Below, in pieces: positions 15,207-21,192 of a stretch of DNA of 22,146 nucleotides. The notes under the pieces were generated by a model. It made no database searches and was not told the DNA's origin. It saw nothing but the letters and a program-made list of their open reading frames with translations. The position numbers and the translations under genes were made by a program. Origin of the DNA: Minisyncoccota bacterium (lineage in GTDB: Bacteria > Patescibacteriota > Minisyncoccia > Phycocordibacterales > UBA9973); assembly GCA_030157745.1 (NCBI GenBank), contig JAOAUE010000016.1, forward strand, positions 1 through 22,146. Direction: 5' to 3'. Each line of letters begins with the position of its first letter. The stretch's first letter is position 1.

Positions 15207-15279
15207 GGGGACTATCGGGAATCGAACCCGAATCGAGGGTTCCACAAACCCCAGTGTTAACCGTTACACCATAATCCCC
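15207..15279 (-). tRNA. tRNA-His (GTG)
   Basis: On the minus strand the gene has an encoded G-1 (15279) opposite C73 (15207), the identity element of tRNA-His, followed by a 7-bp acceptor stem. The D stem is GTGT/ACAC, the anticodon loop TTGTGGA with anticodon GTG, the variable loop 4 nt, and the T arm TCGGG-TTCGATT-CCCGA. CCA is not encoded. trhO starts 9 bases downstream, so the tRNA may be processed from a shared transcript. Confidence 0.96.
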
Positions 15280-15281
15280 AC

Positions 15282-15316
15282 GCTTGTCCCGCGTAGCCTA
15301 TGGCGAAGTGGGATGC
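15282..15316. repeat. GC-rich imperfect palindrome upstream of tRNA-His
   Basis: TCCCGC (15287-15292) pairs with GTGGGA (15308-15313), enclosing GCC-TAT-GGC (15296-15304). It is clearly more GC-rich than the surroundings and sits between the tRNA and its promoter. It has no T-tail, so it is not a terminator; a repeat-element remnant or part of the tRNA leader is possible. Confidence 0.45.
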
Positions 15317-15322
15317 TTGATT

Positions 15323-15331
15323 GTTATACCA
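15323..15331 (-). promoter_or_regulatory. Extended -10 promoter for tRNA-His (and trhO)
   Basis: Minus-strand TGG TATAAC with the hexamer at 15323-15328. Transcription would begin about 35 nt before the tRNA. No strong -35 is visible. Confidence 0.45.
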
Positions 15332-15348
15332 GAAATTTCTTATGAAAT

Positions 15349-16338
15349 CTAGAGCTCACAGTTATTTTGCTCTTGATTAAACTTCTTGGTTACTAGCCTT
15401 TCAAATATCTGTGATCCGATAATCACAAAGACAATAAGGGTAAGGTATGCCCAAAGCGCAGTTTGAAAGTCTAAGTGAATCTTGCGTAGCGACCCAAGCA
15501 AAAATGCCAAATACCAAGAAGTAAAAGAGATTCCACCGAGAGCAAAAGCGAGGCGTCTAAACTTTTTGGCTGGTTCCGAACCTTCAAAAGAAAGCCGGCG
15601 CATATACGGACCAACGAACATGTTTAGAAGGACGCCATTTAAGATTATTACGCCTACTACAAAGACTTTTAGAAGAAACTTTGAAGAAGCTAGAAGTCGA
15701 GCCTGATCTGGAACAAATAGCGCAAAGCCACTTATCACCAAAATAGCCAGCGCAACCCAAATAACATTTGTTAGCGTATCCATTGTCTCCTTCTCTTCCA
15801 GAGAGATGACTTTGTCTTTCAAAAATCTAAAGAAAAATATATCTGTGATTGTTGCTGAACCGACCCCCAAAATAAATCCAAGATTATGAAGTATCACCCA
15901 AAAAACTTTTTGTTTAGCTAAAATAGGTGCAAATATTTCTGTAGGAATACCTAGAAGACTGATGATCAGAAGTATATTTGTAAAAGCTATCGCCAAGCAC
16001 CATGCGCACCAACTCTTTATGACAAATGCCTGTAGTCCCAAAAGGTATAGAGAAAAGAGCCCTCCTATAATCATCAAGAAAAATAGCGCATAAAGATCCC
16101 ACACTGGAGAAAATCCAAAAAGAGGCAAAAATATAAGCGCTAAAATAGCAAGAAAATAAAAGATTCCTAAAAGCTCATTTGGTAGACCAAAAGTCTTGGC
16201 AAACTTGCTGTGAAGAACGGTGTCGCAAGGATGCTCTCTCGGGCAAGAGAGCTTTTTGTGAGAAATCTTTCTAAAAAGCATAAAAGCCGATAGTCCAAGC
16301 CCAACAAGAGAAAGTGCTATAGGAATCAATGTTTGCAT
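15349..16338 (-). CDS. VKOR family membrane protein with extra C-terminal membrane domain
   Basis: Vitamin K epoxide reductase homologues in bacteria reoxidise thiol oxidoreductases, supporting disulfide bonds in exported proteins. From the ATG at 16336-16338 the protein has 329 aa. The VKOR part (1-130) has all four redox cysteines: the loop pair Cys32 and Cys38 (SCPREHPC) and the active site Cys111-xx-Cys114 (WCAWC), in about four to five transmembrane helices. Instead of the common thioredoxin fusion it continues with about four more helices (145-310), including HNLGFILGVGSATITDIFFFRF, resembling CopD/DUF2269-like predicted membrane domains. An upstream start at 16425 is rejected: it would overlap the divergent gene at 16386 and lie upstream of the TATAAT. 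Confidence 0.88.
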   Translation of the reverse strand: MQTLIPIALSLVGLGLSAFMLFRKISHKKLSCPREHPCDTVLHSKFAKTFGLPNELLGIFYFLAILALIFLPLFGFSPVWDLYALFFLMIIGGLFSLYLLGLQAFVIKSWCAWCLAIAFTNILLIISLLGIPTEIFAPILAKQKVFWVILHNLGFILGVGSATITDIFFFRFLKDKVISLEEKETMDTLTNVIWVALAILVISGFALFVPDQARLLASSKFLLKVFVVGVIILNGVLLNMFVGPYMRRLSFEGSEPAKKFRRLAFALGGISFTSWYLAFLLGSLRKIHLDFQTALWAYLTLIVFVIIGSQIFERLVTKKFNQEQNNCEL

Positions 16339-16344
16339 GAAAAT

Positions 16345-16350
16345 ATTATA
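16345..16350 (-). promoter_or_regulatory. -10 box of the VKOR gene, leaderless type
   Basis: Perfect TATAAT on the minus strand, 6 nt before the ATG at 16338. It fixes the start at 16338 rather than further upstream. Confidence 0.55.
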
Positions 16351-16369
16351 GCAAACTCCAAGCTTTTTT

Positions 16370-16378
16370 TGATATAAT
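16370..16378 (+). promoter_or_regulatory. Extended -10 of the SLOG-like gene, leaderless type
   Basis: TGA TATAAT (hexamer 16373-16378), 7 nt before the ATG at 16386. It is divergent from, and about 20 bases away from, the VKOR -10 box. Confidence 0.55.
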
Positions 16379-16385
16379 TTAAAAT

Positions 16386-16889
16386 ATGAAATGGGTAGCA
16401 ATTGCTGGAGGATGGAGGAAAACAAATGACAAGGTAGATCAAGACGTTAGATCTGAAATAAAAAAGATTTTTTCTGCTGGCAACGGGATCATATCTGGTG
16501 GCGCTTTAGGTGTAGACTACATAGCACTAGATGAGGCTTTAAAAAATGACCAAGAAGCCTTGAGGATAAAAATATTTATTCCTTCTACTTTTGAGATTTA
16601 TAAAAACCACTTTATAAGCAGAGCAAACGAAGGGGTTATAACTATAAAACAGGCAAGCGGCCTAATAGAGCAAATAGCTAAGCTAAAAAGTATAAACCCT
16701 GGAGCCCTTATAGAAGGCCCAGACAAAATATTAAACCAGGAATCTTATTTTAGAAGGATAACTGAAATTATAAAAAATTCAGATGAACTTATAGCCTTTC
16801 ATATAAATAAAACCGAAGGAACCCAAGATACTATTGAAAAAGCTGCTGTTAAAAATATTCCAATAAAAGTATTTTCTTACACTTTATAG
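16386..16889 (+). CDS. SLOG/DprA-like Rossmann-fold protein, 167 aa
   Basis: The fold resembles the SLOG superfamily (LOG, DprA/SMF, TIR-associated nucleotide sensors). The N-terminal strand reads WVAIAGGWRK (3-12). The phosphate-binding segment reads GNGIISGGALGVDYIALDEAL (32-52), very close to the SGGA-x-G-x-D-x-x-A(H)-x-AL signature of DprA. A C-terminal stretch DELIAFHINKTEGTQDTIEKAAVKNIPI (from 133) resembles the GT-x-x-T-I-x-x-A end of these proteins. It lacks the DprA SAM and winged-helix domains and is too short for DprA itself, so ligand binding (a nucleotide or derivative) is inferred and DNA uptake is not claimed. It is a single gene with its own promoter. Confidence 0.8.
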   Translation: MKWVAIAGGWRKTNDKVDQDVRSEIKKIFSAGNGIISGGALGVDYIALDEALKNDQEALRIKIFIPSTFEIYKNHFISRANEGVITIKQASGLIEQIAKLKSINPGALIEGPDKILNQESYFRRITEIIKNSDELIAFHINKTEGTQDTIEKAAVKNIPIKVFSYTL

Positions 16890-16925
16890 GCTTAAGATGG
16901 TATTTCTTTGTAGTTTGCTTATTTG

Positions 16926-17007
16926 TGCCCGGAAGAGGACTTGAACCTCCAAGGATTGCTCCACACGAACCTCAATCGTGCGCGTATACCAATTCCGCCA
17001 CCCGGGC
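16926..17007 (-). tRNA. tRNA-Leu (GAG)
   Basis: Class II tRNA, 82 nt. Acceptor GCCCGGG/TCCGGGC, anticodon stem CACGA/TCGTG with loop TTGAGGT (anticodon GAG), a long variable arm, T arm GGAGG-TTCAAGT-CCTCT and discriminator A (16926). CCA is not encoded. Confidence 0.96.
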
Positions 17008-17041
17008 ATTTATAATGCTTTTCAATTAGCTTACACATTTC

Positions 17042-17050
17042 AATATAACA
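17042..17050 (-). promoter_or_regulatory. Extended -10 promoter of tRNA-Leu
   Basis: Minus-strand TGT TATATT (hexamer 17042-17047). It lies between the rplS terminator and the tRNA, about 35 bases before the mature 5' end. Confidence 0.45.
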
Positions 17051-17067
17051 AATTAGTCGCTTAAAGC

Positions 17068-17095
17068 AAGAAAATCCCGTAAGGGATTTTCTTTT
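17068..17095. terminator. Terminator of the rluA-rplS unit
   Basis: Perfect 11-bp arms 17068-17078 and 17083-17093 with a GTAA loop. T-rich runs follow on both strands. It begins right after the rplS stop. Confidence 0.85.
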
Positions 17096-17096
17096 G

Positions 17097-17528
17097 TTAT
17101 TCTTTTGGAGACTCTTCTGTATTTTCCTCTTGTGTTTCTACTGATTCTTTACCGAGGAGTATTTGCTTCATTTTTCGGCGTATTTCTTTTACTGCTTTGT
17201 CTCGAATATAATAAAGCTTGCTTCGGCGAGTTTTTGTTTTCTTTGTGATTTCTACCTTGTCAATCATTGGAGAAAATAGAGGGAAAACACGCTCTACACC
17301 AACACCATTACTTACTTTTCGAACTGTAAAAGTTGCTGTTGGGCTAGTACCGTGCTTTCGTGCCAAAACGATACCTTCAAAAGCCTGTAGGCGGTATTTA
17401 CCTTTATCTTCTATCTTTGACCAGACACGGACATTGTCTCCTGAGTTAAAATCAAGCTTTTTTCTAGCTTCTACATCAACCGGAGTAAATGAGAATGCTT
17501 CTTGTGGGGCTGTTGTTGCTTCTTCCAT
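17097..17528 (-). CDS. rplS: 50S ribosomal protein L19 (bL19)
   Basis: Large-subunit protein at the subunit interface. From the ATG at 17526-17528 the product has 143 aa. The L19 core is about residues 20-118: KKLDFNSGDNVRVW, then FEGIVLARKHG, TFTVRKVSNGVGVERVFPLFSP, and KTRRSKLYYIRDK. An acidic tail of about 17 residues (ESVETQEENTEESPKE) follows and is longer than usual. A start further upstream (17624) is rejected: it would overlap the pseudouridine synthase gene by 80 bases and add a non-homologous Arg-rich segment. A TGA TAAAGT box (17539-17547) overlapping the upstream stop codon may give rplS a separate promoter. Confidence 0.96.
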   Translation of the reverse strand: MEEATTAPQEAFSFTPVDVEARKKLDFNSGDNVRVWSKIEDKGKYRLQAFEGIVLARKHGTSPTATFTVRKVSNGVGVERVFPLFSPMIDKVEITKKTKTRRSKLYYIRDKAVKEIRRKMKQILLGKESVETQEENTEESPKE

Positions 17529-17538
17529 ATAGGACGAA

Positions 17539-17567
17539 ACTTTATCATAAAATGCCGTACTTCGCAA
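17539..17567 (-). promoter_or_regulatory. Possible internal promoter of rplS
   Basis: Minus-strand TTGCGA (17562-17567), 17-base spacer, TAAAGT (17539-17544) preceded by TGA, which is also the stop codon of the upstream gene. Ten nt separate it from the rplS ATG. Confidence 0.35.
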
Positions 17568-18276
17568 CTGCCGAGCCAAAATCCTCTGGGTATGGCGCCT
17601 CGATCTCAACCTTAGACCCACCAAGGTCTAAAAAGCTTATTTTCCTAGCATGGAGGGCTACTCTAGAGAACCCTAGAGCACCACTTTTTGTTGGAGCATA
17701 AAGAGTATCAGAAACTATAGGTCTTTGGATAAATTTCATATGTACACGCAACTGATGTGTACGACCAGTTTTTGGGAAAAGCTTCACAAAAGAAAATTTG
17801 TTATCATTTTCGTCGACAAACTCGCTTATCACCTGCCATTTTGTTACTGCTTCTTTGGCCTGCCCTCGAAGACCTCGGCCAGCATGCCTACGTCGAAAGT
17901 CGTTTTTGTTTCTTCCGATAGGTTCGCTTATTATCCCCTCTTTTTCTTTGAAGTGACCCCAAACAAAAGCATGGTATTGCTTTTCTATCGTTCTATCCAT
18001 AAATTGCTTTTTAAAATGTGCAAAAGCTTCTTTGGTTTTTGCTACTATCAAAACTCCAGATGTTTCCTCGTCGAGCCTATGGACTATTCCAGGGCGATCT
18101 ATCTCTTCATCGTTCCATCTTACCGGCTCTCCTATTCCTTTCATTTCTGGATACTTTGAAATAATCCAATCCGTAAGGGTTAGGGTGTCTTTTTTGCCAT
18201 CTGGATGAACCATAAGTCCTGCTGGTTTGTTCAGGACAAGGTAGTCTTGGGTTTCGAGGAGAATTTTTGGTTCCAT
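17545..18276 (-). CDS. RluA family pseudouridine synthase
   Basis: Isomerises uridine to pseudouridine in rRNA or tRNA; cytoplasmic. It has 243 aa, without the N-terminal S4 domain of RluC/RluD-type enzymes. The catalytic motif reads RPGIVHRLDEETSGVLIVAKT with Asp69 as the nucleophile. The preceding strand YLVLNKPAGLMVHP (12-25) and the later LFPKTGRTHQLRVHM motif are typical of the family. The exact target uridine cannot be read from the sequence. It lies directly upstream of rplS and ends 16 bases before its ATG. A TATGAT box (18282-18287) lies only 5 nt before the start codon. Confidence 0.93.
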   Translation of the reverse strand: MEPKILLETQDYLVLNKPAGLMVHPDGKKDTLTLTDWIISKYPEMKGIGEPVRWNDEEIDRPGIVHRLDEETSGVLIVAKTKEAFAHFKKQFMDRTIEKQYHAFVWGHFKEKEGIISEPIGRNKNDFRRRHAGRGLRGQAKEAVTKWQVISEFVDENDNKFSFVKLFPKTGRTHQLRVHMKFIQRPIVSDTLYAPTKSGALGFSRVALHARKISFLDLGGSKVEIEAPYPEDFGSAVAKYGIL

Positions 18277-18281
18277 GTAAA

Positions 18282-18287
18282 ATCATA
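18282..18287 (-). promoter_or_regulatory. -10 box before the RluA-type gene
   Basis: Minus-strand TATGAT, 5 nt before the ATG at 18276, with a loose -35 (TTGTGA) 16 bases upstream. A weaker example of the leaderless arrangement. Confidence 0.35.
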
Positions 18288-18397
18288 CTAACATAACTTG
18301 TGGTCACAAATCACTAAGCATAATTGTTCGCTTCGCTCCAATTTATGCAAAGTGTTTGCGACCCCGCCTCGTCTGTCTTGCAGACATGACTGTGGCT

Positions 18398-18449
18398 CGC
18401 ACATAATACAAAAACCCAGAAGCAGTTCTGGGTTTTTGTATTATGTGCG
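18398..18449. terminator. 24-bp perfect inverted repeat, terminator of tRNA-Val
   Basis: Arms 18398-18421 and 18426-18449 are perfectly complementary around a GCAG loop. The inner 12 bp plus GGGTTTTTGT on the minus strand form an ordinary terminator for tRNA-Val. The outer pairing continues into the last bases of the mature tRNA. The adjoining sequence 18290-18397 holds no gene I can support; it has a small hairpin (GTCTG/CAGAC) and GC-rich patches. Confidence 0.8.
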
Positions 18450-18517
18450 CCCTGAGGGATTTGAACCCCCGACCTTCGCTGTGTAAAAGCGCTGCTCTAC
18501 CACTGAGCTAAGAGCGC
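18446..18517 (-). tRNA. tRNA-Val (TAC)
   Basis: 72 nt. Acceptor GCGCTCT/AGGGCGC, D arm with GGTAGAGC, anticodon loop TTTACAC (anticodon TAC), T loop TTCAAAT and discriminator A at 18446. CCA is not encoded. Confidence 0.96.
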
Positions 18518-18532
18518 ATGAAGTACAAAGAG

Positions 18533-18561
18533 AGCATAACAAAAAATAGACATTTTGCAAA
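18533..18561 (-). promoter_or_regulatory. Promoter of tRNA-Val
   Basis: Minus-strand -35 TTTGCA (18556-18561), 17-base spacer, -10 TATGCT (18533-18538) preceded by TGT. It is divergent from the tRNA-Arg promoter. Confidence 0.5.
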
Positions 18562-18571
18562 TTTAGAGTAT

Positions 18572-18580
18572 TGATATAAG
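18572..18580 (+). promoter_or_regulatory. Extended -10 promoter of tRNA-Arg
   Basis: TGA TATAAG (hexamer 18575-18580) about 20 bases before the mature tRNA. The TTTGCAAA palindrome at 18554-18561 could supply part of a -35 for both this promoter and the tRNA-Val promoter. Confidence 0.4.
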
Positions 18581-18600
18581 ATAAAAATGCTTACAAACAC

Positions 18601-18672
18601 GCCCTTGTAGTTAAATGGATATAACTGCGGACTTCTAAGCCGTTATTCGAGGTTCGATTCCTCGCGAGGGCA
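18601..18672 (+). tRNA. tRNA-Arg (TCT)
   Basis: 72 nt. Acceptor GCCCTTG/CGAGGGC, anticodon loop CTTCTAA with anticodon TCT, T arm CGAGG-TTCGATT-CCTCG and discriminator A at 18672. CCA is not encoded. Confidence 0.95.
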
Positions 18673-18705
18673 CAAAGTATACCGAGAGCAAGAGAGCTAC
18701 TTTTG

Positions 18706-18978
18706 CTAAATATTGCCAATTCTAAGACTTAGAGCACTTTCTACTGATTCAATCATTTTTTCTATTTTGTTTATCTGTGCACTATTTGTATCTAGTTTTG
18801 GCATAACTTGTTCATCTAGCTTTTTTGTTGATTCAGTAAAAAAATAAGTGAAGTAAATTATTTGTAAGGTCAAGATTATAATAAATATACTGATTATGAA
18901 CAACCAAAAACGATGAGGGTTTATCCTACCGTCTTTTTTGTGTTTTGGTAAATTTTTCTTTTTAAAATTGATTTTCAT
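18706..18978 (-). CDS. Small single-span membrane protein in the pilMNO cluster
   Basis: I do not recognise a family. It has 90 aa: a basic N-terminus (MKINFKKKNLPKHKKDGR), one transmembrane helix at about 24-48 (FWLFIISIFIIILTLQIIYFTYFF), then a short helical outer region (about 50-88) likely to form a coiled coil. Its start is 2 bases after the pilO stop, so it is the fourth gene of pilM-pilN-pilO-X. In Proteobacteria this place is held by the lipoprotein PilP, but here there is no lipobox or PilP-like beta domain. A role in the pilus platform is inferred from position only. Confidence 0.75.
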   Translation of the reverse strand: MKINFKKKNLPKHKKDGRINPHRFWLFIISIFIIILTLQIIYFTYFFTESTKKLDEQVMPKLDTNSAQINKIEKMIESVESALSLRIGNI

Positions 18979-18980
18979 AA

Positions 18981-19568
18981 TTACTCTACACTTAATATCT
19001 CAATTGTAACAACTCCTTGCCATCTTGGCTCTTTTGGTGGTTGAACTGTTTTTTTGCTAATAGCTGGGAGTCTCGGGTCTTGCGCCTCCACAGAACTTGT
19101 TTGCTCAGAAAACATATATATATTTTTTATATTGGTCAAAAAGCTTTGCTTTCTAAGTAATTCTAAAAACTTCATAATATCCTTATAAGGTGCGACTGAT
19201 TTTGTTTCCAAAACAAGCTTGTTACCTGTTTCAGAGTTTATATTCTGAACACTTGTGATTTCAAAAGAGATATTGTTTTGTCCTGCCAAGGACTCTAGGC
19301 TAGACAGGAGCTCAGGTACTGATTCTTCTTTTATAATATTTTTTTCAAGAGTGTTTATTCTGGATTCTAAGTTGTTTATTTTTTGAGCTTCTTCATTGAA
19401 AGCTTTTTTGTTTATTTGATAAGAAACCAACTTCTCTTTGAGCTCTAAAACTTTTGTTGTTTTTTTATTTATACTAGATAGAGTAAGGGTAAAAACAACG
19501 ATAATAGCTAAACACAGGGCTACTGATATAAATATTGCTATTAAATGTTTTGTAAATGCTTTTTTCAT
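18981..19568 (-). CDS. pilO: PilO-like type IV pilus assembly protein
   Basis: Inner-membrane alignment-platform protein pairing with PilN. It has 195 aa: an N-terminal membrane helix (about 9-31), a coiled coil (about 33-80, with NNLESRINTLEKNIIKEE) and a C-terminal ferredoxin-like domain (about 80-195; PELLSSLESLAGQNNISFEITSV; APYKDIMKFLELLRKQSFL), the standard PilO order. It begins 4 bases after pilN. Sequence similarity is low, as is usual for PilO, so the call relies on architecture and gene order. Confidence 0.82.
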   Translation of the reverse strand: MKKAFTKHLIAIFISVALCLAIIVVFTLTLSSINKKTTKVLELKEKLVSYQINKKAFNEEAQKINNLESRINTLEKNIIKEESVPELLSSLESLAGQNNISFEITSVQNINSETGNKLVLETKSVAPYKDIMKFLELLRKQSFLTNIKNIYMFSEQTSSVEAQDPRLPAISKKTVQPPKEPRWQGVVTIEILSVE

Positions 19569-19572
19569 AACT

Positions 19573-20094
19573 TTATTTTATTGATAGCACAAGCTTAAAG
19601 CTTCCATTTTTGCTTTTTATAAAATTTGAAACAGGACTATCTACTTTTGAAAACTCTGGTTGGTTATCCAAAATAGCAATAAAACTCTTTAGGGACTCTC
19701 TTTTGTCAAAAGAACCATAAACCTCCAAAACCTTTGGATCCTCAGAAGAAAATCTCTCTATCTTTACTCCGCCTGGGACTTGATTTTGGACTAGAGAGAT
19801 AAAATCTATTATTGATAATTCATTTTGTGAGACTAGGAGAGATTTGAGCTTTTGAGCTTCCTCAGACAAAGAAGCTAGGTTTATTTCGCTTGATATCATG
19901 CCACTTTTTTCAAGAGAGGCTATTTCCTGTGAATAGATTTTAAAACGTGAGTCAACAGTAAATATTGTAGGTAATATAAGTAAAAACAAAGAAGCCAGCA
20001 AGAAAAATAGTCCACCAATACTAGAGTTTAGCATTCTTAAAAAACGGATCTTTTCTATGCTCTTTTTTTCTTTGTAGGGTAAAAGGTTAATCAT
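19573..20094 (-). CDS. pilN: PilN-like type IV pilus assembly protein
   Basis: Has 173 aa. The N-terminus MINLLPYKEKK carries the INLLP motif by which PilN binds the cleft of cytoplasmic PilM. A transmembrane helix follows at about 26-46, then a coiled-coil and a C-terminal ferredoxin-like domain (about 75-173). Its start codon overlaps the end of pilM by 8 bases, pointing to translational coupling. It would form a heterodimer with the PilO-like protein encoded next and couple the cytoplasmic PilM ring to the membrane. Confidence 0.88.
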   Translation of the reverse strand: MINLLPYKEKKSIEKIRFLRMLNSSIGGLFFLLASLFLLILPTIFTVDSRFKIYSQEIASLEKSGMISSEINLASLSEEAQKLKSLLVSQNELSIIDFISLVQNQVPGGVKIERFSSEDPKVLEVYGSFDKRESLKSFIAILDNQPEFSKVDSPVSNFIKSKNGSFKLVLSIK

Positions 20095-21160
20095 AAATAT
20101 AATCTGCCAAAGCTAATCCTATAGCGGTGACATAGCTCATAGAAGCTTCTTTGTTTATTTCTGGAATAAAATCATCTGTAGAGAAACAGTTTTTCCACGG
20201 TTCGACTTGTACGACCTTTAACTTAAGGGCACTACTTAAATAATCATCTAATCCTAAAAGGTTGCTGTGTCCCCCACACAGATATATGGTGTCGATAGTT
20301 GGAAAAGTGCCAAATTGATTTTTCTTTTCGTACCAATAAGTATAACGACGATTTATCTCATCTTTTAAAACAGAGATACTATTTACCAAAACAGAGAAGG
20401 TGTCTTTGTCTGAATTGTTTTTTATCAAGCCGTTTTCTCTTTTTATTTTTTCTGCCTCTTCTATAGAAATAGAAAATTCTTTGGCCAAATTTTGAGTCAA
20501 CATCTTGCCACCAAAGTCGAGGGTAGCGGTTATCATGGCTGTTCTGTTTGTAACAATGGTAATACCTGTTCTGTTGGCACCAAAATCAACAACCATACAA
20601 GAACCTTTGTCTGATGGGTCCAAGACTGCTCTAGTGATAGCCTGGCCTTCCAGCTCAAAACTAACCGGTATAATACCTGCTTCAAAAAAGGCATTAAAAT
20701 AATTTGTAGTTACCGTCTCTGATATTGCTACAACCTGTACGATGATCGATGATTCGTTTGAGCCCAAAATGTGATAATCAAAAACAGTTTCTATTGCTTT
20801 AAGCGGTATATTGTCTTCGATCAATATCTCTATAGCAGATCGGATATCACTTCCAGTGCTTGCATCGAGAGAAAGTGTGAACGAATAGACCTGTGATTCT
20901 GGTATAGAAACCCTGACGTACTTGAGTTTGTACTTTTTTTGGACCTCTTTTAGAAAAGAGATGAACTTTTCACTATCTACTATTCTTCCGCCCTTCATGC
21001 ACCCGTCGGGGATACTCATTTGAGCAAATCTCTTTGGTATCAAGCCATCACTTGTAACCCTCAAATCAACAAAGCGCATTGTCGCATCAGAAAAATCTAA
21101 TCCGACTGTTGGAATCGTAATAAATGATGGTGTTGGAAATAATCTATTGAAAAGATTCAC
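20087..21160 (-). CDS. pilM: PilM-like actin-fold pilus assembly ATPase
   Basis: Cytoplasmic actin-like protein of the type IV pilus platform that binds the PilN N-terminus. It has 357 aa from a GTG start at 21158-21160. The actin-fold phosphate motifs are visible: VGLDFSDATMRFVDL (19-33), VVDFGANRTGITIV (190-203) and IYLCGGHSNLLGL (from 293). A SISIEEAEKIKRENGL helix follows the second motif as in other PilM proteins. GTG is chosen because a TATAAT (21167-21172) lies 6 nt before it and MNLFNRLF is a plausible N-terminus. First gene of a four-gene cluster; pilB, pilC, pilT, pilD and pilins are not in the window. Confidence 0.93.
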   Translation of the reverse strand: MNLFNRLFPTPSFITIPTVGLDFSDATMRFVDLRVTSDGLIPKRFAQMSIPDGCMKGGRIVDSEKFISFLKEVQKKYKLKYVRVSIPESQVYSFTLSLDASTGSDIRSAIEILIEDNIPLKAIETVFDYHILGSNESSIIVQVVAISETVTTNYFNAFFEAGIIPVSFELEGQAITRAVLDPSDKGSCMVVDFGANRTGITIVTNRTAMITATLDFGGKMLTQNLAKEFSISIEEAEKIKRENGLIKNNSDKDTFSVLVNSISVLKDEINRRYTYWYEKKNQFGTFPTIDTIYLCGGHSNLLGLDDYLSSALKLKVVQVEPWKNCFSTDDFIPEINKEASMSYVTAIGLALADYIYD

Positions 21161-21166
21161 CTAAAT

Positions 21167-21172
21167 ATTATA
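21167..21172 (-). promoter_or_regulatory. -10 box of the pilM operon, leaderless type
   Basis: Perfect TATAAT on the minus strand, 6 nt before the GTG start of pilM, in the 32-base gap after the tRNA-binding protein gene. No clear -35. Confidence 0.5.
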
Positions 21173-21192
21173 CGAGATTATGTGAGATATTA

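Noticed and set aside
15198..15245. N-terminal extension of trhO upstream of 15197
   Set aside because: It would be translated from the tRNA-His gene; the ATG at 15197 gives a normal TrhO N-terminus (MKDYQILLFYKYV).
15207..15279. tRNA-His apparently lacking an encoded G-1
   Set aside because: A first parse gave a mispaired acceptor. Aligning the T arm correctly shows that G-1 is encoded (15279) and pairs with C73.
16339..16425. N-terminal extension of the VKOR protein
   Set aside because: It overlaps the divergent SLOG gene and lies upstream of a TATAAT box; the extension is not VKOR-like.
17529..17624. N-terminal extension of L19
   Set aside because: It overlaps the RluA-type gene by 80 bases and is Arg/His rich with no L19 similarity.
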